NCBI GenBank assembly: GCA_051453625.1
Contig: JBOZIK010000001.1
Coordinates: 242,048,064-242,112,063 of the forward strand
From: Welwitschia mirabilis
Taxonomy: Eukaryota > Gnetophyta > Gnetopsida > Welwitschiales
DNA: 64,000 bases
Reading direction: 5' to 3'
Shown: positions 1 to 12,034 of the stretch, piece after piece
Position numbering within the stretch: position 1 is the stretch's first letter
Layout: each line of letters opens with the position of its first letter
Position numbers and translations under genes: made by a program
Notes under the pieces: model-generated
What the model saw: only the letters and a program-made list of their open reading frames with translations
What the model was told of the DNA's origin: nothing
Database searches by the model: none

Positions 1-3000
1 CTCCTTCTAAAGTGCTCCTCTGTCTATTTATTTAAATAAAATATTATAAGAAATTACTACTAAAAAATAGCATAATCTTAGGTATTAACATAATCCTAGG
101 TATTAACATAACATAAGGTATTAACATTATGCTATTAGTAATATCCTATAACATAAATTTTTGTCCTCTCTAAAGTTCTGAGATCATTCAATTTTACTAT
201 TTTAGTTCTTCCTTTAAGAATATCTCCTATGACTTTCTAGATATTAGTAGCCGAGGAGTAACATTTTTTCCATTGGTCTAATATTATCATCATGTTAATT
301 ATAATTTTTCACCATGTTTAGTTATTATCATTGTGTTTTGGTAAAATTATTTTAAAAAATTCATTAATAATAATAATATTAATAGTATCAATTTGGTATC
401 TTATCTCTATTTAATTTTATATTATCATATACGAAATGACTTGATTATAGATACTAGTGTATTGTCATAATTTCTTTTCTTGTATGGTTGAAACATTGAA
501 TGATTCCATTTGTACAAATGACATTTGGAATGTTAATGTAACTTGTCATAAACATAATTTATTCATTACTATTTGAAGAATCAAGCTTGCAAGTTTGGTT
601 GTACTTGTAAATTTTACTACAAAAAAGATAAAGCAAGTACTGTAGGAGGAGTTGCTATAAATATGCTTGGATATTTACTATGCTTGATTTGTATTTGATC
701 TAATTTGTAATCTTTACTACATGAAAATGTTCAACCTTTTATGATGTTTTCTTCCTCATCATTCCATAAATGTATGGTTTATAATGGCATAGTAAGAAAT
801 CATATGATTCAAAATTTCATTCTTGATGAAACAAGAAGTTTATTAAAATCAGTTTCATCTTTTCTTAAATTCAATAGGTTTCTTAGTTTCTCTGTAATGT
901 GTATGCATCTCTACATGAAAAAAGCTTTTGCTAATTTTTCTAAATTTAGTTAATTTTCTTTATACATATCATGAAATATCTTTAGATTTCTTTCTTTTCC
1001 TCTTATTGATGGTTTATTATTCTAATGCATGTTTAGGCCATGTCTCTATTTTAAGAAGCTCTAATGTTCACTAAATTGATTTACTGTCATTAACTCTTTA
1101 TAGAATGAAAAGAAATGTGCTTACTATTTGTGAAATAGAAAATGCAAATTTGATAATACTTATAGATTTATTATCCAAAACTAATTGAAGCTTTAGTCCC
1201 TATTTGTGGATCATTAGTTTTTGCACTCGTACATTCTCTAATGATTCCTAATTCATAGCTATACTTAAAGAGGCTTCTATCATGTGAAATGCAAAGGACA
1301 TTTATTATTTAGATTCCTTGATGAAAATGTTCATTTACTTTAATTACATTAATACTTCTTTAAGGAATACTTTCTATTCAAAGTTGGAGCACATATCCTC
1401 TTATAGGTTTATCCTTCATTATTTGATCATGTAATTCTAAAGGTTGGGATTCTTCTACATTCGATATGACATTGGTCCTTTACTATGAAAGTTATGTAGA
1501 AAAGTATGAGTATTTACATATGCTATTTTATTTAATCACTACACATAATTAGATCTATTATAAGAAAAGATTGCTATGTATAACCTAAGTTAGCTTAAAT
1601 CAAAGAACCTAGAGCACCAAAACAAAGGCAGAAATCTTTACAAGGATAATCACCAAACTTTCAATTTGGAGATGTTTGTGTAACATGTACATGGAAATAA
1701 CTTCATACCAAATACTATTATTGTAGAATACACTATATATTTATGAGTTACTTCACAGTATCACCAGTGGTTATAAAAGTAGTCCATATTATTACACTAG
1801 GTAAGTTATGTTTTCTTAGTTTAAGTATATATTATAAATACTTGAACTATGTTTTTTGATTTTTTAAGATTCCTTGGAATGCTTTTCAGGATGTTTTCTT
1901 ATCAAATTAGTATGAATAATAAAATTCTTTTTAGGATGTTCAAAGTCTATTATACTTCTAATGTAGAGGTCATGCATCTTATCATGATGGCACTCAAGGA
2001 TATTTCTTGGAATTTTGTTATCCTTAGATATTGGCCTTTGATTCCTTGTATTTAAAGTTTAGGCAATGAAATAATTACAAAATTGGTGCTAAAAAAGTAG
2101 CTTTTTAATCCTAAAAAACTTGCTTTTCAAACTTTGAATACATTTAAATATGAATAGGCTAAAGCTTTAAAAGAAAGCAATTAATTCTCTATTTTAATCT
2201 TCTTCATAAATAATATACTAAAATTCAAAATTTTTAACATTATTCCATGCTTTTGACAAATTAATAATCATTGCACATCTTTTAAATTCATGCTACTTGA
2301 TAAAAGTATAAAATATAGGTCATGCATATTAAAAATTTTCAAATATGTTTATCATATCTAGCTTAAGGTTATGTCCTATCACGAAGATCTTTGATAATCA
2401 TACAATCATTTGGAATAAATCTTAAATGCTCTTTTTTTAGCATAAGCAATTGTAATATCACTTCATAGAAAAAATTACATGCTAAAATGTTTATATATTT
2501 GATTACTATAGTGGCTAATGTTAGCATCTATTTCAAGAGGAATTTTAGTTAAACCAAAAAACCATGTTGATGGATTTAGACAAGTTTTTTTAATTGTATA
2601 ACTCTATGCTTTTATAATCTCATAGCATTAAGGAATCCATATTTTACATCAATATAATATCTATTATATACATGCTAATAAGCACAAAATGGAAATTTAA
2701 CATTTAAGCTTTCTTATACTTTGGTAAGTGAATTGCTTCTTTACATGCATGATTCGCCTCTTGATTTTTAATCCTAATGCACGATAACTCTTTCTTGTAG
2801 AAATATACATGTTATATTCTATTAAGTATTTCATATTCCATTTCATAAATAATGTTATATCCGAATAAGCTTCAATTACCTTAAAGACATTTTATGATAG
2901 AAAAACATATATAGTTCTTATGTCGGTCTATATTATTTTTACTCTTATTTAATATAGGAAAGTTCCAATTATTTTGACTACTTTGAATTTCTAAGATTAT

Positions 3001-3590
3001 TTTTTCCTTTAATCCTTAAGTAATTTATAACTATTTTTCATTATTATTAATGCCACAGTTTGGTTTTTAGATATCATAAACTATTAACTTATAAGCGTTT
3101 GGTAGAACTATATGAGAGAATGAAGTTAGTAGAATCAAACATAGTTGGAAAAACTTCTCTTCATCACAATGATATCAGGTTTTTAAGCATAAATTAGAAA
3201 TATGAACAACTTCTTAGTAGAAGTACTACTTAAGAAACATTATTACTTTATAATAAGCTCTATTATATTTAAAACTTGGATCTTATGCCTTATAGTAATT
3301 ATTCTAACAATCTCCTAAGTAAAAAATAATAAAGTTTAAGGGAGAAGGCTAAACCATGGAGAATCACATAAATATTCAACTATCTCATGACTTAATGCTA
3401 ATCTTATTGATATGGATAGTTTAGATGTTATAGATTATGTTCCATTAGATAGTTATTCATCTTCTACTTCATTCTTCTAACTAAGTAACCCTTAATCCAT
3501 CTTCTACTTCATCTTCTAATCTTGTAGATATGTATAATTCAAAGAATGATGTTAATTTAAAATCTATTTGTTCTTTCTTTAATTGACATG
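1..3590. other. Unclassified AT-rich intergenic DNA
   Basis: I see no gene or complete element here. Small open frames near 741-953 and 1849-2055 have no recognisable motif and are typical of chance frames in AT-rich DNA. One weak hint of an old copia-like fragment is a V-W-F-L-D peptide read near 3055-3070, resembling the segment before the protease active site, followed by a short open stretch to about 3175. The rest of the protease motif is not there, so I do not call an element. Confidence 0.5.
66..136. repeat. Three 18-bp tandem copies framed by an inverted repeat
   Basis: Three adjacent 18-bp units (71-88, 89-106, 107-124) follow the pattern cataatcctaggtattaa with few differences. They are flanked by a perfect 11-bp inverted repeat, aatagcataat at 66-76 and attatgctatt at 126-136. 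The block could fold as a stem enclosing the tandem units. No function is evident. Confidence 0.8.
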
Positions 3591-3639
3591 TTTGCACTAT
3601 GTTTGTCTATTTTGTAATTTAAAACTCACTCATTTGAGG

Positions 3640-3940
3640 TATTTCAATAGAAAAATGCCTTAAAAGAAATTTTGACATGTTTTGTTAGATAAATGCCTCA
3701 AAAGATTTTTAAGGTATTTATTAGATAAAGTCACTTACAAAGACTTTTAACATGTTTCTTGATAAAACACCTTAAAAATCTTTTTAACACATTTTTATTA
3801 AAATTGCCTAAAAATACCTTAAAATCCTATATGCTTTTAAGACAAGGATCTTTAAGGGATTTTATAAAGAAATGCATTAAAAGATTTTAAGGTATTTTTT
3901 AAGACCTTCTAAGGCATTTTAAAAATACCTTAAAAGCATA
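3640..3940. repeat. Palindromic repeat cluster, possible DNA-transposon subterminal region
   Basis: A short motif of the type gccttaaaagattttaaggt recurs in both orientations at about 3656, 3692, 3768, 3804, 3871 and 3910. It includes a perfect 15-bp inverted repeat (TTTTAAGGTATTTTT at 3885-3899 against 3921-3935). Clustered short direct and inverted copies are typical of the subterminal zones of plant DNA transposons. The block sits where the first ~80 bp of the left LTR of element A should be, so an insertion with a deletion is likely. Terminal repeats and a target duplication could not be fixed. Confidence 0.5.
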
Positions 3941-3954
3941 TATATCTTGTTGTA

Positions 3955-6322
3955 CACTAAACTAATTTAATTATTGTATTCTTTATTTATTATTTATATT
4001 TTCTTATTATTAAGATGTAATTACTTTGTGGAAAATTATTTTGCTATGATTATTATTTTTAATTGATTTCTCTCTTGTAATAGCCATAATTAATAATACT
4101 ATTTTTTTAGTATTTCCTTAGTTATTTAATTATAATCTTTAGTGGCTAAAGTAGTGGTTATATTATTTTTTCTTGCATTTAAACACTATTACTACTATAT
4201 TTACTTATTTTATTATTTCTTATTTTTATGCATGTGAAAAGACTCTTGTAATGATTAAAGTTATTGGAATGCATTATGATAGTTTATTTTAATATTTTAT
4301 TTTGATAGTGCATGCTAAGTAACATTCTTAATTATGATGTTGTACTTTCTTTTATTCATTATAGAAAATATTTTTTAATATGGTATTGGAATTACCTAAT
4401 AAGTGGCTTATCTTAATTCTTTATTGTATAACTACAAGTAGTGGAATGTTGAATGTTTATTATTTATTATTATAATGAAATATTAATACACCTAGTGGTC
4501 AAGAAAGGTAATGATTAGAGGTATGAAATCCTTATCACTTTCTTTTCATGATGCTATCTCTTCATATCCTTATGTCTCCTCATATTCTGATATCTTCTTG
4601 TTATAAATAGAACTTTCTTTTTCTCCTATTTGCATACTTTTGAGAAATATTTTATTATTAATCTTGATAATCTAAAAACTTAGATCTTCAAAAGCATTGG
4701 AGTCTTGAAATTCTTAAAGTCTTCAAAGTTCTAAAGTATTCATCTTAGATATGATTCAAGGTTTCATTTATTCCTTGTATGTTCTTGATCTGACATTTCC
4801 TTTTTTATATTGTAATAATATCATGATTTTAGTATTTTATAAATCTTTCATTAATATCTTCTAAAATTTATTTGAATTTTGCAATTAGTATTCTTATCAT
4901 TTATCTCTTATGTCATAGTTTCTTAGAATCTTATACATTATGAAACCTTTACCTATCTTGTTAACCCAAATTTGGATTAAGACTTGTTAACAAGCTTATT
5001 GTGGATTATCTGTATATGACTTCTATTAATCATCAATTATGACTTAAGTTTGTTAAATAAGATAAATAATACTAGTTAGGATAAATAGTTGTTTAGACTT
5101 TAGGGATTGATACTCAATGATGTGACTCCCAAGGCCATGAAACTAAACCTCTAGGAAGAAAAGGAGAAAATGTAATTTAATTTACCATTTTATCTCTTCT
5201 AGATGTGTATAATTAGATTACTTAGATTGTTGTGGAATAATAGTAAAGAATATGATATGAAAATAAGGAGGTCTTAGTCACATCTCGCATTATTTTAGCT
5301 ATGTAATATTGGATTGTTTTGGTAGTACATATTTAATATTTTAGCAACACATCTTGGATTGTTTTAGTAATATGTTCTAAATTATTATTTTACTTCTTGA
5401 ATTATTTTAGCTATGTAATCTTGGATTGTTTGACTGTACATAGATATTCTTATAATTCCTTACCTTGCACTTAAGAATCCCACACCTACCTATTCGTTAT
5501 CATGATCCATACTAGAAACTGTGAAGGTTATAGTTTTTACATCATACTTACATGTATAGGACTCAGAGCAAATGAAGATGCTGGAAATAGCTATGGTTGT
5601 AATACAAATTGGATTTCATCTATATGTTTTATTTTGTTTCATGTATGTTACTTGAAGGACCTTGTGTGTTCTAGAGCTTTATAATAATTGTTGATATGAT
5701 ATCAATATTATACTTAAGTTTATCTTGGAAATAAAGAAGTATTTATTTGTTTTATGTGAAAACAATATATGTGTTAGTTATCTTATTTTCTTGCATGAGT
5801 TACTTTAGAAATGTATTTATGTATGTATCTTATAGATTCATGAACAATGACATTTCTCTCTTAGAAACTTGTCTATATAGATCGCTCTTCATACATATGC
5901 ATATTTAAGATACCTTACAAAAGTTTCATTGGACTATTATAGCAAAATTTAATTCATAATTATAGATGATCATTATTAAGATCTAAACTTTTATTAATCT
6001 GTTACATTAGTATTATCTCTAAATTAGGTAGATGTAGTATAAAATCTAGGTTTCACATTTTGGTATTAGAGCATAACATTTTAAGTTTAGGATTGTAAAA
6101 GCTAGACATCAAGTTTTGATGTTAGAGCATCATATAGAAGAATTTTGATTATTAAAATGAGTATTACATTTTGGTACTATAGTGCTGTCTCAAGTTTTTG
6201 ATTGTAGAAAATCCATGCATTACATTTTTGTATCAAAGCATCATATAAAATAATTTTAATTATTAAAACAAGTATTATAGCATCATCTCAAGTTTTTTAT
6301 TGTAGAAAATCCAAGCATTACA
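3955..6322 (+). repeat. Element A, 5' LTR (left end truncated)
   Basis: This aligns along its length with 12111-14412, beginning at aatttaattattgtattc and ending at gcattaca. It shares easily followed blocks such as ttactttgtggaaaattatt and tgactcccaaggcca. The copies have diverged by many substitutions, mostly C/T and G/A, and small indels. The copy near 6050-6322 carries an additional repeat unit absent from the right LTR. Confidence 0.8.
5279..5440 (+). repeat. ~30-bp degenerate tandem repeat inside the A LTR
   Basis: About five degenerate units built on acatcttggattgttttgg recur at roughly 30-bp spacing. The same array is present in the right LTR at about 13467-13629. It therefore belonged to the element before insertion and did not arise locally. 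Confidence 0.65.
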
Positions 6323-6335
6323 TTTTAGTATTAGG
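6056..6335 (+). repeat. Repeated tRNA-Met primer-site-like motifs at the end of the A LTR
   Basis: The sequence ttttggtattagagcata resembles the plant initiator tRNA-Met primer site TGGTATCAGAGC. Recognisable variants occur near 6058, 6110, 6213 and 6323, each followed or preceded by a shared segment containing attattaaaatgagtatta. The right LTR has variants near 14250 and 14300. Only the copy after 6322 lies at the LTR/internal border, so it is the likely functional site. The others look like a duplicated junction that became part of the LTR. Confidence 0.55.
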
Positions 6336-9300
6336 TTGTAATTTTGCTAGGCATAATTGTTATTTAGTTATTATAAGTTTCAACATCATAACTTAGGTTA
6401 TGAACTCACTCAGCATAGTTATTATGAATCCATTATACATTTCAACATCAGATCCTAAGGTTGAAACTATGCTGGGTCACTATAGGACATAGTCATATGA
6501 GCCTCTTGATGGAATTGTTATAACTATAGAATATGCAAAAATTATAAAAGAAGAACCTTACTTTTTTTTTTTTTTTTTAAGATGTTGCTTTTAGTGGTAG
6601 GCATGTAGAATTTGAAATTCAAGAATTTAAGGTAGAGACGCTCTATACTAGAAAAAGTATAAAGCACCAATATGTGAAGCTCAACCAATAAAATCTTTTA
6701 TTACAATGCAACAAACATTAGAATAAGAGGTTAATCTTGCAATTAGCACTACATTAGGATTGAAGTCTTACAGTCTATTCTTATTTATTTAATGTGTTTA
6801 AAAAATATTAAAAAACATGAAATAAATGAAATTCGAGTTAAAACCTTAAAATCTTCAAAGAAAGAAACACAATAAAGATCATTCTATGTAAGTGGACAAC
6901 TTTGAAAATGTTAAACACAATTACAACTTTAGAGTCCGATTGAAACTCAAATATCTCTATGATGGCTTGATTTCATTTCTTAGAACTAGAACCAAAATTA
7001 AAGATGTGGGTCCTATCATCATCTAAAAAGAATGTTTTAAGGATTCAAATCATGATGCACAACAAAGAGAATATAATCATATTAATTTCACATTCCTACA
7101 AGAGGATTTGTTTCATCTTTTATTTTTGGGTAATGTGAAAGATCGTCACCATAACTCTTAGTCTCTATGAATTTCTTGGTTAAGAAAATTAGATGTGCTG
7201 ATATTATCTATGGCCATACATATTTTTCTCTCATATATAAATATGAACTAATCATTCCACCATGAGGCCTTTGTATCTGAAGGTACTTTTCTTATATGTC
7301 TATGAACAAAAACTATGATAAATCGATGAATACAAAAGCCTCTAAAAATGGAGGCTATTAATAGACTTTTCTTGGATGTGTTTTTAGTGGTAAATCTACT
7401 TGCATATCTCAAAGAGACTAGACTAGATTGACTATAGCTATGGTTCAACTCTAATTTGTAATCAGGCATTCTAGTTAAGTTATTTTATAAAAAATGGCAT
7501 ACATTATACACAATCTTTTACTTTTTCTCACTAGCATTTAGGGTATAGATATTTGTTTTAACCATAAATGTTCCTTTCTTATGAATTAAAAGAACGCAAA
7601 TCAAGATTGAAATGGTGAAATATTTAGCCTTCAATAGTTGATTTCATAAGATTTCCAATTTAGTCTTTTATTGTCATTAATCTTGTATATCTCATGCAAT
7701 TAAAATATTATTAGACATCCAAAATTCCTCTCTAGAATTTTTAATCTTTATCTAGAATTTAAAGATTATGTAATAAGTAATGAAAATTATTTGGAATCAA
7801 AGGAGGATTCTTATAGGACTCAAACCCTGGTCCTAATTGATAATATATTTAAAGTTTCAAGAATTCCTATGCATGCTACTTTGACATCAATGGATTTGAG
7901 GGCATCAAATGTAAGTAATTTGAATATTTCAAGGCTTATTTGGAATGCACATTTGGTTTACTTGTTGAATATATTTCATTTTTCTACTATTCTTATAAAG
8001 GATTATCTCTTTTAGGGTATGAAATTCTTTCTACATGGACTATGGTACTATTTTATATATTTGGAAATGTAGCTACTAATTAATTTCCTTACTCTTTGAA
8101 AAAGCCTTTAAAGATTGTAAATTTTCCTTCCATACCTATTAGAGTAAGTCTTCTTCCTCTTGGAAATAAAGCACCTGATGTATTTTTTTAGTATTGTTGC
8201 ATTCATTAGGGCTGATGTAGATGAAGTTGGACTAAATAGTATCTTAAGAGGTGTTATCTTTGTTACCTTTACCATAATTGGATCTTTTACTCTTTTCATT
8301 AGTAGATTCTAATTATTTCATTAATAAGAGAAAGCTTCGATATGGAAACTTAGGATATAGTAAATCATCTAAGGTTACTTCTATAAGTAGTTTTCCTAAA
8401 AGAAAGGGTAGAATGAAGTACTTTTTATAGTCTACTAGGGGAAAGTCTTGGAGAAAAGGTAAGAAACTGAAAATAAAGGATTTTGACATGAGACCCAATG
8501 AAGAGAGTTATTTTTCTCTACTTCTTGATGATATTTTAAAAATATGTTTTTCTAGGATGTGTTTAATAACCTTTCTAACGCAGGATTAGTTTATACAAAA
8601 TGGAGGATGCTTATTTCAAGCTTCCACTTCATGCATATGAGAGATCTATGTTCTTATCAAAGGTCCTAGTTTTTATTTTTCTATTTTTACTTTCTAAGAA
8701 CAATGTTTTCATGCCCAAATTTAGGCACTAGGTATAATAAAACACAATTAGTACAAAAGAGGTGCAGATCTTTGAGAGGTAGTTTACATTTTTAGTTAGT
8801 AACATTAACAACTCCATCTATTTGTTAATAGGATGCTCTAGTCAGAATTATTTTGTTAGGATAGATAAGTCTTATTAAGCACAAGTCAATACTTGTTTAT
8901 AGCCCTTTCAATGAGTTATGAAATATGGTTTTTCCTATGAAGACTGCTAGGGTAATGCCTATAATAGGTGTCTTAAAATAAGTCCATAGTTATAGTAGGA
9001 CATTGTTTTATGATCATTTAAGAAAAAATGATAGCGAATACATGTCTATAGATAGATACTTAGATGAAACAAAATCCAAAAAGCTCTCAAAGTTGAAGGT
9101 AAAGCATGCTCATAGCTCTCTAAGATCTTCAAAATCAATACTTAATCAATCTTTTGATACCTATGATGGATTTTAAGAAAAGTCTAGTAGTAGATAGCTA
9201 TGGGAAATTTTCCAAAAATTAAAAACTCTAGAGCATTCATTATCTTTAGCCAAATTCCACTTGTTAAAGAAATATGAGAAAGAACTCTAAGAAATAAATT

Positions 9301-12020
9301 CTTAAATTTTGGAAAAATTCCCCTCAAACACCTTGGCTTATGAGAATGGTTGAAAATTAATACAATGCTACCATAAAAACACAAAACTCAGTAAGGCACT
9401 GAGGCCTCCATTCATGTTGTCTATACAATTACCCCCTAGAAAGTATTTCAAACCCTTTTTTCTTAAATTAATTGATCTAATTTAAATGTCTTTTTTCATG
9501 AACTTGTGAGGAGATATTTCTATTTTCGTAATTGTCATATTCCCTACTATAAAAATGGCCTTCCCCAAGTAGGCAAATCAGATGATGGGGATCACTTATG
9601 GTGCCAAGGAATAATGTTATCTCCATATCCATCTTTGATATCACATTATGAACTAATCATAAAACTACCTTTGTAGTTTAATTTATAGGTGTTTTGACCT
9701 CATCTATAATCTTCTTAATCTTTTAACCACTCTGAAATTCGTAGCATTTTGGCATTAAAACTTCACAATAACTTTGAATAAGAGAATAATGAAAAACATA
9801 AATAAAAATGGACCTTACTTAATCCTTTTTCGAATGCCTAAAATTTTTACTATTAATGTTACTCTAGACATCAAGCTAAACCCCTACTATTCTACTGTCA
9901 AAAGAAAACTCCAAAAATGTCATTAGAATGAAATGAAATTAGATCTTAATTTAGTAAGATTCCTTCATGCCTTAGGCATTTCATCTTCATTATCTATGTA
10001 GTTTTCAATAGATTGTTAATGTGTAATGTTTTTGCAGGAAGCTTTAGTATCTTGAAATCATGAGAAAATTCCAAGGAAAACTATGAAATAAAAACCTATA
10101 GATTGTGAAGATGATACACAAACTAACCGAGATATTGAAATAGGAAATTCCACCAAGGTTATAAAATCTTCTTATGTTTTTCTTATTCTATTTTTTACCT
10201 ATGATTTTTATGTTCCTTTGTGTTGTGAATTCCTCCACAACATTCTCTTCCAGTTACCACTTTCTCTATGAGTTCTTATCTCCACAACATTCCACTCATG
10301 ATTAAGAATGTGAAGGGAGTATGAATAAGAATAGTCTTCATAAAAATATTAACTTATAAGAACAAAATATTAAAAACAAGGTAATGGCACTTTTGATTAT
10401 CACAATAGTAGACAATTTAGAGGTCCCTAATTTGAGCCCATAAGATTTCTTTTAATTAATATAAATTTTTGACTATCATTATTTTTGCTTGTGTATATGC
10501 ATAATTCAAAGCCTTAAATTCAATATGTGTAATTTTGATTAATAATAAATTCCTATGTATCCATGGCATCCTAAATAGGACACATTTAATACTAGTTAGC
10601 TAAGATTAAGCATATCTTTATCATCTTTAGGATAGCTTAGACACATATAGCTATTAGCTAGATAAACAAATTATTAGTAGAATATTACATATAAAAACAT
10701 GCAGTAGTGAAACTAAAATAACATATTCAATAATTAATCTCTAGCTATAATATCTCACTAGCTATACTTTTATCATGTGGTCATCCTTATGGAAAATGAA
10801 TGTTACATTATATAAAATATGTGTAAAAATTATATATAATATTTATTTATGTAAACATTATCTATAACATTTTAGACATTATATAATGTTTGCTATTATA
10901 CAATATTTATATAAAAATATATAGAAATTATATATACATATGTTTTAGTTAATTATTATAATAACTTAGTTGGTATTTATTTATTTTAACTATAATTTTA
11001 TCTATAGTTATTCCATTTAGTTTCTTGGTCTAAACTTATAGCTTTAGACTTATTTCACACATTTTGTCCATGACTTATTAGGCTTAAAGATGCTATATTA
11101 TATATATTAACCTTTGAAGTGGAAATTCATGTAGAAGTATCTAAGAGGCATTAAAAGAAGCATATTACAAAAGAGTGTAGAGTAGACAAGACTTGAGGGA
11201 TTCTACATAATACCTTTAGAGGTGAATTTCACGGTTTAGAATGAGATATTATTGTGTTGTAATATTTGATTTTATAGTTTGGATTTATAAGTCTAATTTT
11301 ATTTTGGTTTTGAGCAAAGCAAGGTGGTCATTGAGATATTTTGGCTTATGAAATTAAATGGTTTTCAACATCTGTAAGTATATTCAGCTCTATTATTAGA
11401 AATTCCTTGCAAAAGCAATTATGTGGCTTTTTATCTAGCTTTCATGAGAGGTATGCTAGTTCATAATATTTTCCCTAAACTAGCAATCATTACAACTTAA
11501 GAAATGGGAAAGGTTAAAAGGCCATTTCTAGTTGATATACATATATAATACAACTTTCAGATCATATGCCATGAAGTCAAAGTAAAGCATAAAGAAAAAG
11601 GGAATTTTTAAAGGCTTAAACATTCTAAACATAAAAGGTGATTAGTATTATAGATGAATAACATCAATTAATAATTTTTGTGAACAATATTACACCTTAT
11701 TCAATAATTTATATAGCATTTAAGGAACATCTTTTTGACATTTTACAAGCCATGTTGAAGTTCTTTAGATATGGATTTTGAATTAATCTCTAAAGATAGA
11801 AATTTAATATCCATAGTTAAATAGTTAAGAAGTGGTTATTCAACTAAAATGTATATCTAAAGTTTGATCAATTAAATTTTTGAAAAGCTATACTTAAAGA
11901 AAGATAATTCAACTTTATGAAGTGTAACAATAAAATTATAAACTACTTGGAAATATGAAATAGATTTATTGTAGTAAATAACAAATCTTTCTTGTTCAAA
12001 TCTTAAGGATGAAACATTTT
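6323..12020 (+). other. Element A internal region, no recognisable coding domain
   Basis: This 5.7 kb stretch begins with a degenerate primer site (tagtattaggtt) and contains a 17-T run at 6562-6578. I searched both strands for RT, integrase, protease and gag hallmarks and found none that convinces me. Short open frames (7248-7469 and 9184-9384 on minus, 7791-8015 on plus) have no known motif. A peptide near 8600 (MEDAYFKLPLH) vaguely resembles the start of an RT palm but lacks the following motifs. The region is either a non-coding LARD-like interior or a decayed one. Confidence 0.55.
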
Positions 12021-12033
12021 AAGGGATAGAGAA
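12021..12033 (+). other. Polypurine tract of element A
   Basis: The purine run aagggatagagaa lies directly upstream of the LTR start TGTCATGTCTAG. That is the expected position for priming of plus-strand DNA synthesis. It sets the orientation of element A as plus. Confidence 0.65.
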
Positions 12034-12034
12034 A

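Noticed and set aside
3046-3175. Possible copia protease remnant (VWFLD) followed by an open stretch
   Set aside because: The SGAS.HM part is missing and no gag, integrase or LTR could be found around it.
5118-6055. Shorter LTR for element A (tgatgtgactccc to ggtttcaca, then a tRNA-Met-like site)
   Set aside because: Homology between the two copies extends well beyond both ends, back to 3955/12111 and on to 6322/14412, so the longer LTR is better supported.
8590-8700. Peptide MEDAYFKLPLH, reminiscent of the first palm motif of a DIRS- or gypsy-like RT, in element A
   Set aside because: No further RT motif, no Asp-Asp motif and no RNase H downstream in any frame; the resemblance is short enough to be chance.
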